This document shows positions 7,121 through 15,487 of a stretch of 35,584 bases of DNA, piece after piece; position 1 is the stretch's first letter, and each line of letters begins with the position of its first letter. Origin of the DNA: Gemmatimonadota bacterium (GTDB lineage Bacteria > Latescibacterota > UBA2968); the NCBI GenBank assembly GCA_028874765.1, contig JAPPIE010000472.1, positions 1 to 35,584 of the forward strand, read 5' to 3'. The position numbers were made by a program, and so were the translations under genes. The notes under the pieces are model-generated. The model was given only the letters and a program-made list of their open reading frames with translations, was not told the origin of the DNA and did not search any database.

Positions 7121-7861
7121 ATGAAACGCTGGGTGGTCGCAATGCTGATCCTCACAGCTCAGGTCAGCGCGGAAAATGAAAACAAAATGTCAACAGGAGA
7201 TGGGAAAACCGATGAAATAATGGTCGAAATTCAAAAAAATGCCAGAGAAATCGCCACCTGTAAGGCCGAACAGACCACAGTCATTCGCGTAATGGATCAG
7301 AAACTGACGCTCAATGCCAGCGCAACCTTTAAACGCCCCAACCTGATGCGCCTCGATACCGTACAAGATCAAGTGATTATTTCACAACGCCTGTCGGATG
7401 GCGGCCTGATGTGGACCTATGACCGCGAAGAAAAAATCGTCTCCAAAGTGAACCTGGGGCGCGTCTATCGCATCACCAACCTCGAAGCCGATGCAGACCA
7501 GGCCGACCCCCTGCGTCCCTTTAGAGGTCTGGAATGGACGAGCATTCGCTACACCGCAGACGAAATATTTGAAGAACGCCCCCACCGAGTCTTTGAAGCA
7601 AAGATCAAAGTCAATCTCTTACACGCACAACTGCCTAACCCCCCTGTCAAAGCACAATTACTCATCAATCCCGAAGACGGTCTGTTGCGCCGGGTTGGAT
7701 TTTTTGATGCCGAAAACAATGAGATCATCACGCAGACCTTTCACAATTTGAGCATCAATCCGGACGTCAAAGACAAATGGTTTGAGTTTATCGTACCCTC
7801 AGGTACCCATGTCATTGACGCCACCGACGACGCGATACAAGCCCTCAAAACAGCACAATAG
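7121..7861 (+). CDS. LolA-like periplasmic outer-membrane lipoprotein carrier
   Basis: A 246-aa exported protein with signal peptide MKRWVVAMLILTAQVSA. The body has the LolA-like pattern: an N-terminal helix, then long alternating strands such as ATFKRPNLMRLDT, GLMWTYDREEK and VSKVNLGRVYRI that would form the open barrel holding a lipid. The C-terminal part, FEFIVPSGTHVIDAT, also recalls LolA. AAGGAG at 7109-7114 precedes the ATG by 6 nt and fixes the start. The family carries lipoproteins or lipids across the periplasm. Its stop overlaps the ribosome site of the VanZ-like gene. Confidence 0.65.
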   Translation: MKRWVVAMLILTAQVSAENENKMSTGDGKTDEIMVEIQKNAREIATCKAEQTTVIRVMDQKLTLNASATFKRPNLMRLDTVQDQVIISQRLSDGGLMWTYDREEKIVSKVNLGRVYRITNLEADADQADPLRPFRGLEWTSIRYTADEIFEERPHRVFEAKIKVNLLHAQLPNPPVKAQLLINPEDGLLRRVGFFDAENNEIITQTFHNLSINPDVKDKWFEFIVPSGTHVIDATDDAIQALKTAQ

Positions 7862-7874
7862 GGTGGAAAAACAC

Positions 7875-8282
7875 ATGACAACAATGCATTGGCGCATCGC
7901 CCTGTTTGTCTGGCTACTCTTAATTTTTATTGGTTCAAGCGGCCTGCTATCGTTCGAGAATACAGAAAAAATTTTCTTTTTTAGTGAACGAATACACCAT
8001 GCCGTACGCAAATTTGCCCACATAGCAGAATATGCTATTCTGACCTATCTGTGTTTCCGATCTCTATGGACAAAGAACCGATTTGCCCCCTGTGTATTGT
8101 GGAGCGTCCTGATATCCATTCTCTATGCGATATTGGACGAATACCATCAATCCTTTGTACCCAGTCGCACTGGCGTCTGGACCGATGTGGTGTGGGATGG
8201 CACAGGTGTCGCAATTATAATCCTGCTATTGTGGTATGCGAAACACAGAGAAAACGGTAAAATCAGACAGTGGATTTTATAG
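7875..8282 (+). CDS. VanZ-like membrane protein
   Basis: A 135-aa protein with four predicted membrane helices and the VanZ-family (PF04892) signature: RKFAHIAEYAILTYL (about 40-54), then DEYHQSFVPSRTGVWTDVVWD with the conserved DE-H-Q-x-F-x-P-x-R and D-x-x-x-D residues. VanZ itself gives low teicoplanin resistance, but most relatives have no known role. The ATG at 7875 follows a GGGTGG box that overlaps the preceding stop, so it is likely coupled to the LolA-like gene. Confidence 0.8.
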   Translation: MTTMHWRIALFVWLLLIFIGSSGLLSFENTEKIFFFSERIHHAVRKFAHIAEYAILTYLCFRSLWTKNRFAPCVLWSVLISILYAILDEYHQSFVPSRTGVWTDVVWDGTGVAIIILLLWYAKHRENGKIRQWIL

Positions 8283-8304
8283 AATATTTAACAGGATACC
8301 CGAC

Positions 8305-9621
8305 ATGACCAAATCTGGAAAAATTGAAAAACCCAATATTCTCTTCATCCTCGCCGACGACATGGGCTGGGGTGACGTCAGCTATCACGCCTCACACATT
8401 CGCACGCCCAATATCGACCGCCTCGCAGCCACGGGAATCGAACTCGACCAGCACTACGTCTGTCCCATGTGTACTCCCACCCGCACCTGTCTCCTAACGG
8501 GCCGCCATCCCGGTCGCTTTGGACGCCACGCCACCGTCCCCTCCAACGCTCCCGTCCTCCCAGATGGCTATGAAACACTGGCCTCCTCCTTCCGCAATGC
8601 GGGCTACGAAACCGGCCTCTTTGGAAAATGGCATCTGGGATCTTCTCCCGAATACGGCCCCAACCAATTTGGTTTCAATGCCGCTTATGGAAGCCTTGCC
8701 GGCGGCGTTGACCCGTATAACCACCGCTACAAATCGGGACCATTCAGCGTCACCTGGCACCGCAATGGCGAACTCATTGAAGAACGCGGCCACGTCACCG
8801 ACCTCATCGCTCGGGAAGCCACCCGGTGGATCGAAGCGCAAACAGGTCCCTGGTTTTGCTATGTTCCTTTCACCGCTGTTCACACCCCCATCAAAGCGCC
8901 GCAACACTGGATAGACCGCTATTCAGACCGGCGCTACGACCTCGACGACAACAAAGACCGCTCATTCAAAACCTATGCCGCGTACGCCAGCCAGATGGAT
9001 CACGCCATCGGTCAACTCGTCGAGACCCTTGCCCGCACCTGCCAGCGCGAAAACACCATCATCATCTTCTCATCGGACAACGGTGCCATCCCTGCCGGTC
9101 CCCTTCACGACACGGACAAATACCCGGGCCGACACGAAGACATGCCGCGCCTGGGCTGCAATTTGCCCCTGCGAGGTCAAAAATCTCAACTCTACGAAGG
9201 CGGCATTCGCACGCCATCCCTGATTAATTGGCCTTTTCATCTGCAACCCGGCAAATGCTTTCACCCCTTGCACATAACCGACTGGATGCCAACCCTGACC
9301 AATCTCATTGGCTATACGCCCAACAGCGATCCCCAATGGGATGGCCAAGACATCTGGCCCCTGCTCACGGGCGACATCGCTATACCCGAAGAACGGTCTA
9401 TCTTCTGGAATTTTAGAGGATCGTCCTTTGGCATGCGAACGGGCAATTGGAAATTGATCTACGAAGAAGGCCAAACCCCCGAAGAAACCGAACTTTTTCA
9501 CATCGGTTCCGATCCTTACGAAACGGCAAATATAACATCTACACAACTCGACCGCGTGCATCGCATGCTCGAACAAATAGCCGATGAGCGAAAACGCGAC
9601 AACAGTTCAATAAGAAATTAA
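8305..9621 (+). CDS. Sulfatase, arylsulfatase type (CTPTR motif)
   Basis: A 438-aa type I sulfatase that hydrolyses sulfate esters. The formylglycine site is C56-T-P-T-R60 in MCTPTRTCLLTGRHPG; the Cys must be oxidised by a formylglycine-generating enzyme, absent here. ILADDMGWGD (15-24) supplies the calcium Asp pair, and FGKWHLG (106-112) and SSDNGA are further active-site stretches. The overall pattern resembles arylsulfatases A/B and GalNAc-4-sulfatase, but substrate cannot be fixed. ATG at 8305 is chosen since AGGA lies just upstream and earlier codons overlap the VanZ-like gene. No signal peptide is apparent. A second sulfatase follows after 11 nt. Confidence 0.92.
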   Translation: MTKSGKIEKPNILFILADDMGWGDVSYHASHIRTPNIDRLAATGIELDQHYVCPMCTPTRTCLLTGRHPGRFGRHATVPSNAPVLPDGYETLASSFRNAGYETGLFGKWHLGSSPEYGPNQFGFNAAYGSLAGGVDPYNHRYKSGPFSVTWHRNGELIEERGHVTDLIAREATRWIEAQTGPWFCYVPFTAVHTPIKAPQHWIDRYSDRRYDLDDNKDRSFKTYAAYASQMDHAIGQLVETLARTCQRENTIIIFSSDNGAIPAGPLHDTDKYPGRHEDMPRLGCNLPLRGQKSQLYEGGIRTPSLINWPFHLQPGKCFHPLHITDWMPTLTNLIGYTPNSDPQWDGQDIWPLLTGDIAIPEERSIFWNFRGSSFGMRTGNWKLIYEEGQTPEETELFHIGSDPYETANITSTQLDRVHRMLEQIADERKRDNSSIRN

Positions 9622-9632
9622 AAGGAGATCTT

Positions 9633-10952
9633 ATGTCCTATCGCAACGTCCTCTTACTCATTGCCGACGATTGGAGTCCCATTGCCGGATGTTATGGCAA
9701 TAATATTATCAAAATGCCCAGCGTAGATGCCCTTGCCGTGCGGGGCACCTTATTTAAGCACGCCTTTTGCACCACCCCATCGTGTGCGGCCAGCCGCGCC
9801 AACCTGCTCACCGGGCACTACAGCCACACGCACGGACAATACGGCCACTCGCATAGCATCCACAACTTCCACACACAACTCAACATGCCGTCAATTCCCA
9901 AAACCCTACAATCCGCCGGATTCACAACCGGCGTTGTCGGCAAACTCCACGTCCAACCCGAATCTGTCTATCCCTGGAACTACGAAGCTGGTGGTGGGCG
10001 CAATGTGCGCGGTATTGCAGACAACATCTCAAAATTCTTTGAAACCATTGACAGCGACCAGCCATTCTATCTACACGTCGGTTATTCCGACCCTCACCGT
10101 GACTTCGGCAACAAACAAACCTATCCCGGCGTTCCCGAAGTCACATACTCCCTAGACGAAGTCATCGTTCCCGACTTTTTGCCCGACCATCCAGATGTTC
10201 GACGAGAATTTGCCGAATACTACCAATCCGTCTCTCGCCTCGACACCGGCATAGGCATGGCTGTGCAGGCACTTCAAGACGCTGGCCGAGCCGATGACAC
10301 CATGATCATCGTCATGAGCGATCACGGCATGCCCTTTCCCGGCGGCAAAGCCTCTTCTTTTGACACGGGTCACCACTGTCCGCTCATCATTGCGCGCCCA
10401 GATGCCGCAGCTGTTGTCAGCGACGCCCTCGTCAACTGGAACAACATCGCCCCCACCGTCTTTGAATGGTGTGGCGTTGAAGCTCCCGAAGGGCTACCTG
10501 AAAAATCCCTCGTCCCCATCCTCGACGAAGCACATCCCGAGGGATTTGACGAAACCTTCTTTTCCCACACCTTCCACGAAGTCACCAATTACTACCCCTA
10601 TCGGGTACTGCGTGGACGCAAATACAAATACGTGCGCAATCTCTATCCCGAAATCACCACCCCTTTGCCCAGTGACCTGTGGGCATCACCAACCTGGCAG
10701 GCCATTCGCAGAGAAAACTTGGAAATGGGCAAACGCCGCACGGAAAAATTTTTGCACCAGGATGCAGAAGCCCTTTTCGATATCGAAAATGATCCCATGG
10801 AATCCACCAACATCATCGACGACCCGGAGGTTCAGGACATCGCCGAAGTCATGCGACAAAAAGTTCGCACCTTCCGCAAAGAAACCCGAGACCCCTGGTG
10901 CCTGGCGTCATACCACGCGGGCGAACCGGGTATGGAACCTGGCGTAATGTGA
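9633..10952 (+). CDS. Sulfatase with CAASR motif (sulfamidase-like)
   Basis: A 439-aa sulfatase. The activation site is C51-A-A-S-R55 in TTPSCAASRANLLTG, where Ala replaces the usual Pro at position 3; the C-x-(P/A)-x-R form is accepted in some sulfatases. VLLLIADDW (6-14) gives the metal Asp pair, VGKLHV the Lys-x-His, and IVMSDHGMPFPG the C-terminal metal Asp-His. The order SDHG and short loops recall N-sulfoglucosamine sulfohydrolases. AAAAGGAG lies 8 nt before the ATG. It forms a two-gene unit with the upstream sulfatase, and both probably act on one sulfated glycan. No clear signal peptide. Confidence 0.9.
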   Translation: MSYRNVLLLIADDWSPIAGCYGNNIIKMPSVDALAVRGTLFKHAFCTTPSCAASRANLLTGHYSHTHGQYGHSHSIHNFHTQLNMPSIPKTLQSAGFTTGVVGKLHVQPESVYPWNYEAGGGRNVRGIADNISKFFETIDSDQPFYLHVGYSDPHRDFGNKQTYPGVPEVTYSLDEVIVPDFLPDHPDVRREFAEYYQSVSRLDTGIGMAVQALQDAGRADDTMIIVMSDHGMPFPGGKASSFDTGHHCPLIIARPDAAAVVSDALVNWNNIAPTVFEWCGVEAPEGLPEKSLVPILDEAHPEGFDETFFSHTFHEVTNYYPYRVLRGRKYKYVRNLYPEITTPLPSDLWASPTWQAIRRENLEMGKRRTEKFLHQDAEALFDIENDPMESTNIIDDPEVQDIAEVMRQKVRTFRKETRDPWCLASYHAGEPGMEPGVM

Positions 10953-10971
10953 TCGCTTCTTCATACAACCA

Positions 10972-11010
10972 AACAACCCCGCCAGGGTATTCCGGGTGGG
11001 GTTGTTTTTT
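10972..11010 (+). terminator. Rho-independent terminator after the sulfatase pair
   Basis: AACAACCCC (10972-10980) pairs with GGGGTTGTT (10998-11006), with extra partial pairing inside, and a T-run follows on the plus strand. It ends the VanZ/sulfatase transcript and faces the convergent outer-membrane protein gene. Confidence 0.8.
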
Positions 11011-11030
11011 AATTAGAGATTGTGCAATAA

Positions 11031-12299
11031 CTAAAAATGGTAAATCAGTCTCAGATCAATAAAACTATCGCGCCGCGTATCGTAGTGGATATCCACTTTA
11101 TCAATACTGAGAAGGTGAATCGCCTCCAGGTTTAAAGACAACAGATCAGAGATGCGTCGATCCAATTCCATAGATAGGGCGCGTGTCGCGCGATCTACAT
11201 CCCCCAGAATACTGGCGACAATTTCAGTACTCTGAACATCGTTGAACGCGAGGCGCGTAGCAAAAAAAAAGTCGTTTTCGAGCGTATTGGGCGAGCGACT
11301 CGGCGTCGCATTTCGCCCTCGCCCATCGTAATTCCATTCGCCGAGCAAGCTGACATCAACAGCCGAACCAAAGACGGAATAAAACGCGTATTCGCCGCCA
11401 AAAACGGAAGCCACATAATCTTCTTTTATCCCGAGCAGATTGCGAGCACCAGCACGCTGAATAGCCTCGAGCTTGAACAACCACGAGCCAACAGTGAGTT
11501 GCGCATCCAGCCCAAACTGACGGATCTGATCGTAGTGCTGAACCAATACCGGCGCACCACTACGGTCCGAACCCGGCATTAGAAAAGGCTCCCGGCTGGT
11601 ACCGTTGAACACACTCAGGCCAACATCGACAACCCCAAAACTTTGACTGTACCGGGCTGCGAAATCCAGATGCCACTCCCCCCCTTCGCTCTCGTACTCG
11701 ACCTGCTCATCTTCCACCACGAGCGGAAGGCGCAGGCGGCCGGATTGCCCCGGAAACGTGCGCACCCTGTGATACGGCAAAACAAAAAACTCCACTACTC
11801 CCCAATCGCTGGACCAGGTAATATTGACCATCGGTTGTCCCAGCTTTGTCTCTCCATTTGGATGTTCAACCAGATCGATCTGATTGACAATATCGACCAG
11901 ATGTTGCGATTCCGTAACGCCCCAGAAAACCTGGTCAATACCCACGCGCAACTCCCATTCACCATCGCCGATCTCGCCGAATATCAGAAAATAGGCTTCG
12001 CGCAGATCGGCATGGGTGCGGCGTGAGTCCGCATTGTCGTAGCGAAAGAACGGCGATAGCGTGAGGCTTCGACCCTTAGCGTCTGCAAGATAGAGTTTGG
12101 GTTCCACAAAAAAACCGATGGCATGAGCCCCCTGGCCGGAAAAGGCACCGGCTTGGGGAAACCATCGGCTTTCGATATTCACGCGCCCGGAAAAACCGCG
12201 GTCAATCCCAATTTCGGCACCTGCGCTAATGGCAAAGACCAGGGACAAAATCCAGACAGCGCCGAAAGTTAAAATATGAAGAGCGGTACGACGTAACAT
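11031..12299 (-). CDS. Outer-membrane beta-barrel protein of the RND/LolA operon
   Basis: A 422-aa exported protein with an N-terminal signal (hydrophobic about 4-27, cut near ISAGA). The remainder is a run of amphipathic strands with aromatic belts and turn residues, ending DLRLIYHF with a terminal Phe, as for a barrel of about 16 strands. It resembles large uncharacterised outer-membrane proteins encoded next to MMPL/RND exporters. The ATG at 12297-12299 overlaps the stop of the LolA-like gene (TGATG), so translation is coupled; a TTG one codon earlier is the alternative. Likely the outer-membrane partner of the exporter; cargo unknown. Confidence 0.7.
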   Translation of the reverse strand: MLRRTALHILTFGAVWILSLVFAISAGAEIGIDRGFSGRVNIESRWFPQAGAFSGQGAHAIGFFVEPKLYLADAKGRSLTLSPFFRYDNADSRRTHADLREAYFLIFGEIGDGEWELRVGIDQVFWGVTESQHLVDIVNQIDLVEHPNGETKLGQPMVNITWSSDWGVVEFFVLPYHRVRTFPGQSGRLRLPLVVEDEQVEYESEGGEWHLDFAARYSQSFGVVDVGLSVFNGTSREPFLMPGSDRSGAPVLVQHYDQIRQFGLDAQLTVGSWLFKLEAIQRAGARNLLGIKEDYVASVFGGEYAFYSVFGSAVDVSLLGEWNYDGRGRNATPSRSPNTLENDFFFATRLAFNDVQSTEIVASILGDVDRATRALSMELDRRISDLLSLNLEAIHLLSIDKVDIHYDTRRDSFIDLRLIYHF

Positions 12300-13108
12300 C
12301 AACGCACCCGTTTCAGCCCAGTTTGTGTGAAATCACGATCATTGAGGTCTGTCTGAAACTCAAAATCCGTCCAGGTCAGAACCGTACTTTTCCCGGTTAA
12401 ATGATTGACCATCGTCATCTCTCCAGCGCGCCAGTAACGATCCAGATACTGCGCGTAATTCTCCAGAGTAAGCGTCTTCAGATGTGAATTCTTGCGATCG
12501 TAATACTCCACTTTCCAGACGCGAAGTTCGTCCTTATCCCTCCAGACCACCTGGCGGCTATAGCCCGATTTCTTATCCACGGGAAAGCGTTCTGAGACCG
12601 TGCATGTCAAATCGCCATATGCCTCGTCGTGCAGGTAACGATAGGTAAATTTCTCCACAGCCTGAGGGGTCAGGTCCTCATAAGCAAATTCACTTCCCAT
12701 AAAAGAGCCGGACTGGTTGGACGAACTAATGCGCTTGACGCGTTTCAGAGCAGGCAAATAAAGCCATTGGTCGTCCGCGCTTTCCCTATGCGCGTGAATA
12801 AGCAACGCCGTTCCCTTGACATCGCGCGGTTCATCGAACACAAACAGGCTCTTGTCGCCATCTTCGGAGACCTCGAGAACCTTTACCCGGAGTTGGCGAC
12901 GGCTCTCTTGCCCGTGTTTGTTGCGCAACACCATGGTTTGTTGGGCTGTAAAATTACCAAAACCCTTCTCGCGATCCTGGGAATCCTGAGCGATTTTCAA
13001 CCCGGTTTCCTCTGCGGTTTCGGAACGAGCGGGTGATGACACGCCGAGACAAAACAAAATAATTGGACAAAACGCGAAAAACAGGTGTATTGGTCGTATT
13101 GGTATCAT
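12299..13108 (-). CDS. LolA-like outer-membrane lipoprotein-sorting protein
   Basis: A 269-aa exported protein. The signal peptide is at about 1-29 (hydrophobic core FFAFCPIILFCLGV, cut near ARS-ET). The mature part matches the PF17131-type lipoprotein-sorting family: a VLRNKHGQESRRQLRVKVLE strand pair, the typical FDEPRDVKGTALLIH (about 92-106), DDQWLYLPALKRVKRI and SGSFMGSEFAYEDL. Members are nearly always encoded with an RND/MMPL exporter and are thought to carry a lipid or lipoprotein in the periplasm. It overlaps the exporter by 4 nt (ATGA) and the outer-membrane protein by 1 nt, making one operon. Confidence 0.88.
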   Translation of the reverse strand: MIPIRPIHLFFAFCPIILFCLGVSSPARSETAEETGLKIAQDSQDREKGFGNFTAQQTMVLRNKHGQESRRQLRVKVLEVSEDGDKSLFVFDEPRDVKGTALLIHAHRESADDQWLYLPALKRVKRISSSNQSGSFMGSEFAYEDLTPQAVEKFTYRYLHDEAYGDLTCTVSERFPVDKKSGYSRQVVWRDKDELRVWKVEYYDRKNSHLKTLTLENYAQYLDRYWRAGEMTMVNHLTGKSTVLTWTDFEFQTDLNDRDFTQTGLKRVR

Positions 13109-15387
13109 GAATTTCTCCGGTCAATAGCAATCAGTAGAGTTGGCAAAAGTAAAAAATCGGCAACAAGCGCGAAGACAATCGTAACCGTGACCAAAAGGCC
13201 GAGTGCCCAACTAACCTCAAATCCCGATGTGGCGAATACCAGAAAGCCCACTGACAACACTGCGGTCGTCGTCCATAACGCATGGCCCACCGTGTTAAAG
13301 GTATAGCGCACGGCCTCGGGTGCGGGAAGGCCATCGCGCCGGGCCTTCAAATATTTGCTCAAAAAATGAATCGTATCATCCACGACAATTCCAAAAACAA
13401 CGGCGATCACCACCGAAGATGCAATGCCCACATGACCGACGAGATAGCCCCACAGACCGAAGCTCATAATTGCAGGGATAAAATTGGGCAACAAGCTGAG
13501 GAGACCGACCCGAACACTCTTGAAAATCCAGATCAGGATGAACGAAATAAGTGCCATCGCAGTGATCGTACCGCGCAACATGCTATTGATATTTCGTAGA
13601 GATAAGTGGGCAAAGACAATGCTCAAACCCGATGCTTCATTGGCAAAAGCGGGTGCATTCGCCTGGAGCCAGACCTGTGCGCGCTTATCGAGTTCACGCA
13701 AATCTCGTGACCACGCATTCTTAGTCACGACACTCAGGCGCGTAGCGGATTTCGCGACATCTATGCGGTCATTGAGATCGCTGCCAAACGGAAGAGAAAA
13801 CTCGTAGAGCAACAGATACTGCGCCGCGAGGTCCGGATCTTTGGGCAAGCGATAAAAAGCTGGATCGTCGCCGTGCATATTTTTATTGAGACGTTTCATA
13901 ATATCCGAAAATGCCTGGACATGGGTCACTTCGGGTTGTTCCCGGTACCACTCGGCAAAAGCATCGACCTGGCGCAGATAATCCGGATCGGTAATACCCC
14001 CTTCGCGCCCTGCACTCAGCGAATATTCCAGCTTATCCAGACCAGTCAGATTATCAATAATATAATCCGTATCGCGCCGGAACTCGTAGCGATCGTCAAA
14101 ATACTGCGCCATGTTATCGCTCAACTCAATGCGGGGGACGCCGAGTATCAGGACAACGACAACCGCAGTGACGAACCAGAGCAAAAATTTGCGGCGGGCG
14201 ATGACAAAGTCGGCAAAACGGTCGAAAAAAGCCGTCCCCTTGGACTGGGCAGAAGACGCGCGCAACGGCAAAATCGAAAGCAATGCCGGCAATAGCGTCA
14301 TGGTGTAAACAAGCGCGCACAAAACGCCAAATGCCACGTAATTGCCCAGAACGTGAAAAGGTGGCGAATCTGAGGCATTCAGACTGAGAAATCCAATCGC
14401 CGTCGTGACCGAAGTAATAAATACCGGATAGGCATTGATGCGGATCGACTCGACAATCGCCGCATTTCTGTCCAGACCGCGCCTCATACCCAATAAAACA
14501 CTCGTGACAACGTGGATCGAATCCGCGATGGCGATCACCATGACAATAATCGGCACGCCGGCATTGGTGGGGCTGAACACCACGCCATTCCAGCCGGCAA
14601 ATCCCATAGCCGTATTGATGACAAACACGAGCATGGCGACAATGGCCAAAGTGCTGAGAATCGAACGCAGGAGAAGAATTGTGGCACCCACAATGATGAG
14701 AAACACAACAGGTGTCAGAGTCTCCATGTCGTTCTTCGTGACATCGGCGAAAGTCCGGTTCATGACGACATCGCCGGTCATGTAATAATCGATATCCGGA
14801 TGGCTCGTGCGGGCTTGACTCAGGACCGAATTGAGATAATCGGTAATTTCGATCACTGCCTGGTCGTGATTTTCGGGCAGAATAAAATTAATAGCCACCC
14901 CGGCAGTGCGCCCATCATGAGACACCAGACGCCCGGCAATTTCGATTGCATCCAGCGCGATCTTCTCAATTCGCACCACATCGGCATCGCTCAGAGAAGA
15001 TGCGTCGTCAACGAGCGGAGCGACCACCAAATCGTCATCAAGTGCTTCGCTATGGGTATAATTAGTCAGGGAATTGACGCGGCTGGAATAAGGCGCACGC
15101 CACGCGGCTTCGGTCAATTCCTCAACCGCGCCAAGCGCCTCGCGGGTAAACACCGAGCCATCTCGGGGCGCAATGGCAATCAGTGCCGCATTGGAGGCCG
15201 AATACGTGTTCTCCAGAGCGTCAAAAGCGAGGAGTTGTGGATTGTCTTCGCCAAACAGAATGCGGTAATCGTTCGTGACGGTGATGAAGCGAACACCTGC
15301 CGTCAATGCCAGCATGACCAGCGTTGTAAGCGCAACGACCAACCATCGATAGCGCAAAATGACAGCGGTGTAGCGTTCTAATTGCAA
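13105..15387 (-). CDS. RND/MMPL-family exporter
   Basis: A polytopic protein of about 760 aa with two RND repeats: a membrane helix near the N-terminus, a periplasmic loop, then five helices, and the same arrangement again. The first set contains the typical MVIAIADSIHVVTSVL and the second VFGIVVDDTIHFLSKYL, whose buried Asp residues fit proton coupling. The size and single-protein layout match MMPL/HpnN/YdfJ-type lipid exporters rather than tripartite AcrB. A TTG start (15385-15387) is preferred because AAGGAG lies 8 nt before it; an ATG 7 codons earlier (15408) has no ribosome site. Together with the LolA-like and barrel proteins it likely moves a lipid towards the outer membrane. Confidence 0.88.
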   Translation of the reverse strand: MQLERYTAVILRYRWLVVALTTLVMLALTAGVRFITVTNDYRILFGEDNPQLLAFDALENTYSASNAALIAIAPRDGSVFTREALGAVEELTEAAWRAPYSSRVNSLTNYTHSEALDDDLVVAPLVDDASSLSDADVVRIEKIALDAIEIAGRLVSHDGRTAGVAINFILPENHDQAVIEITDYLNSVLSQARTSHPDIDYYMTGDVVMNRTFADVTKNDMETLTPVVFLIIVGATILLLRSILSTLAIVAMLVFVINTAMGFAGWNGVVFSPTNAGVPIIVMVIAIADSIHVVTSVLLGMRRGLDRNAAIVESIRINAYPVFITSVTTAIGFLSLNASDSPPFHVLGNYVAFGVLCALVYTMTLLPALLSILPLRASSAQSKGTAFFDRFADFVIARRKFLLWFVTAVVVVLILGVPRIELSDNMAQYFDDRYEFRRDTDYIIDNLTGLDKLEYSLSAGREGGITDPDYLRQVDAFAEWYREQPEVTHVQAFSDIMKRLNKNMHGDDPAFYRLPKDPDLAAQYLLLYEFSLPFGSDLNDRIDVAKSATRLSVVTKNAWSRDLRELDKRAQVWLQANAPAFANEASGLSIVFAHLSLRNINSMLRGTITAMALISFILIWIFKSVRVGLLSLLPNFIPAIMSFGLWGYLVGHVGIASSVVIAVVFGIVVDDTIHFLSKYLKARRDGLPAPEAVRYTFNTVGHALWTTTAVLSVGFLVFATSGFEVSWALGLLVTVTIVFALVADFLLLPTLLIAIDRRNS

Positions 15388-15455
15388 AAGAAACACTCCT
15401 TCGACCATTTCGGATTAAGTGCGGCGACGCGTTCACCGAGCGAATGATTTCCCTC

Positions 15456-15484
15456 ATTATATATTGGTGGATAAAGACCGTCAT
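15456..15484 (-). promoter_or_regulatory. Sigma-70-like promoter for the RND operon
   Basis: On the minus strand a perfect TATAAT (15456-15461) stands 17 nt after ATGACG (15479-15484). The predicted start near 15449 lies about 60 nt before the exporter start codon, between it and the end of the MpaB/Lcp-like gene. Confidence 0.5.
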
Positions 15485-15487
15485 ACC

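Noticed and set aside
14512-15381. 289-aa plus-strand ORF opposite the RND gene
   Set aside because: It is a shadow frame rich in His, Arg and Asn, and the RND protein on the other strand explains the sequence.
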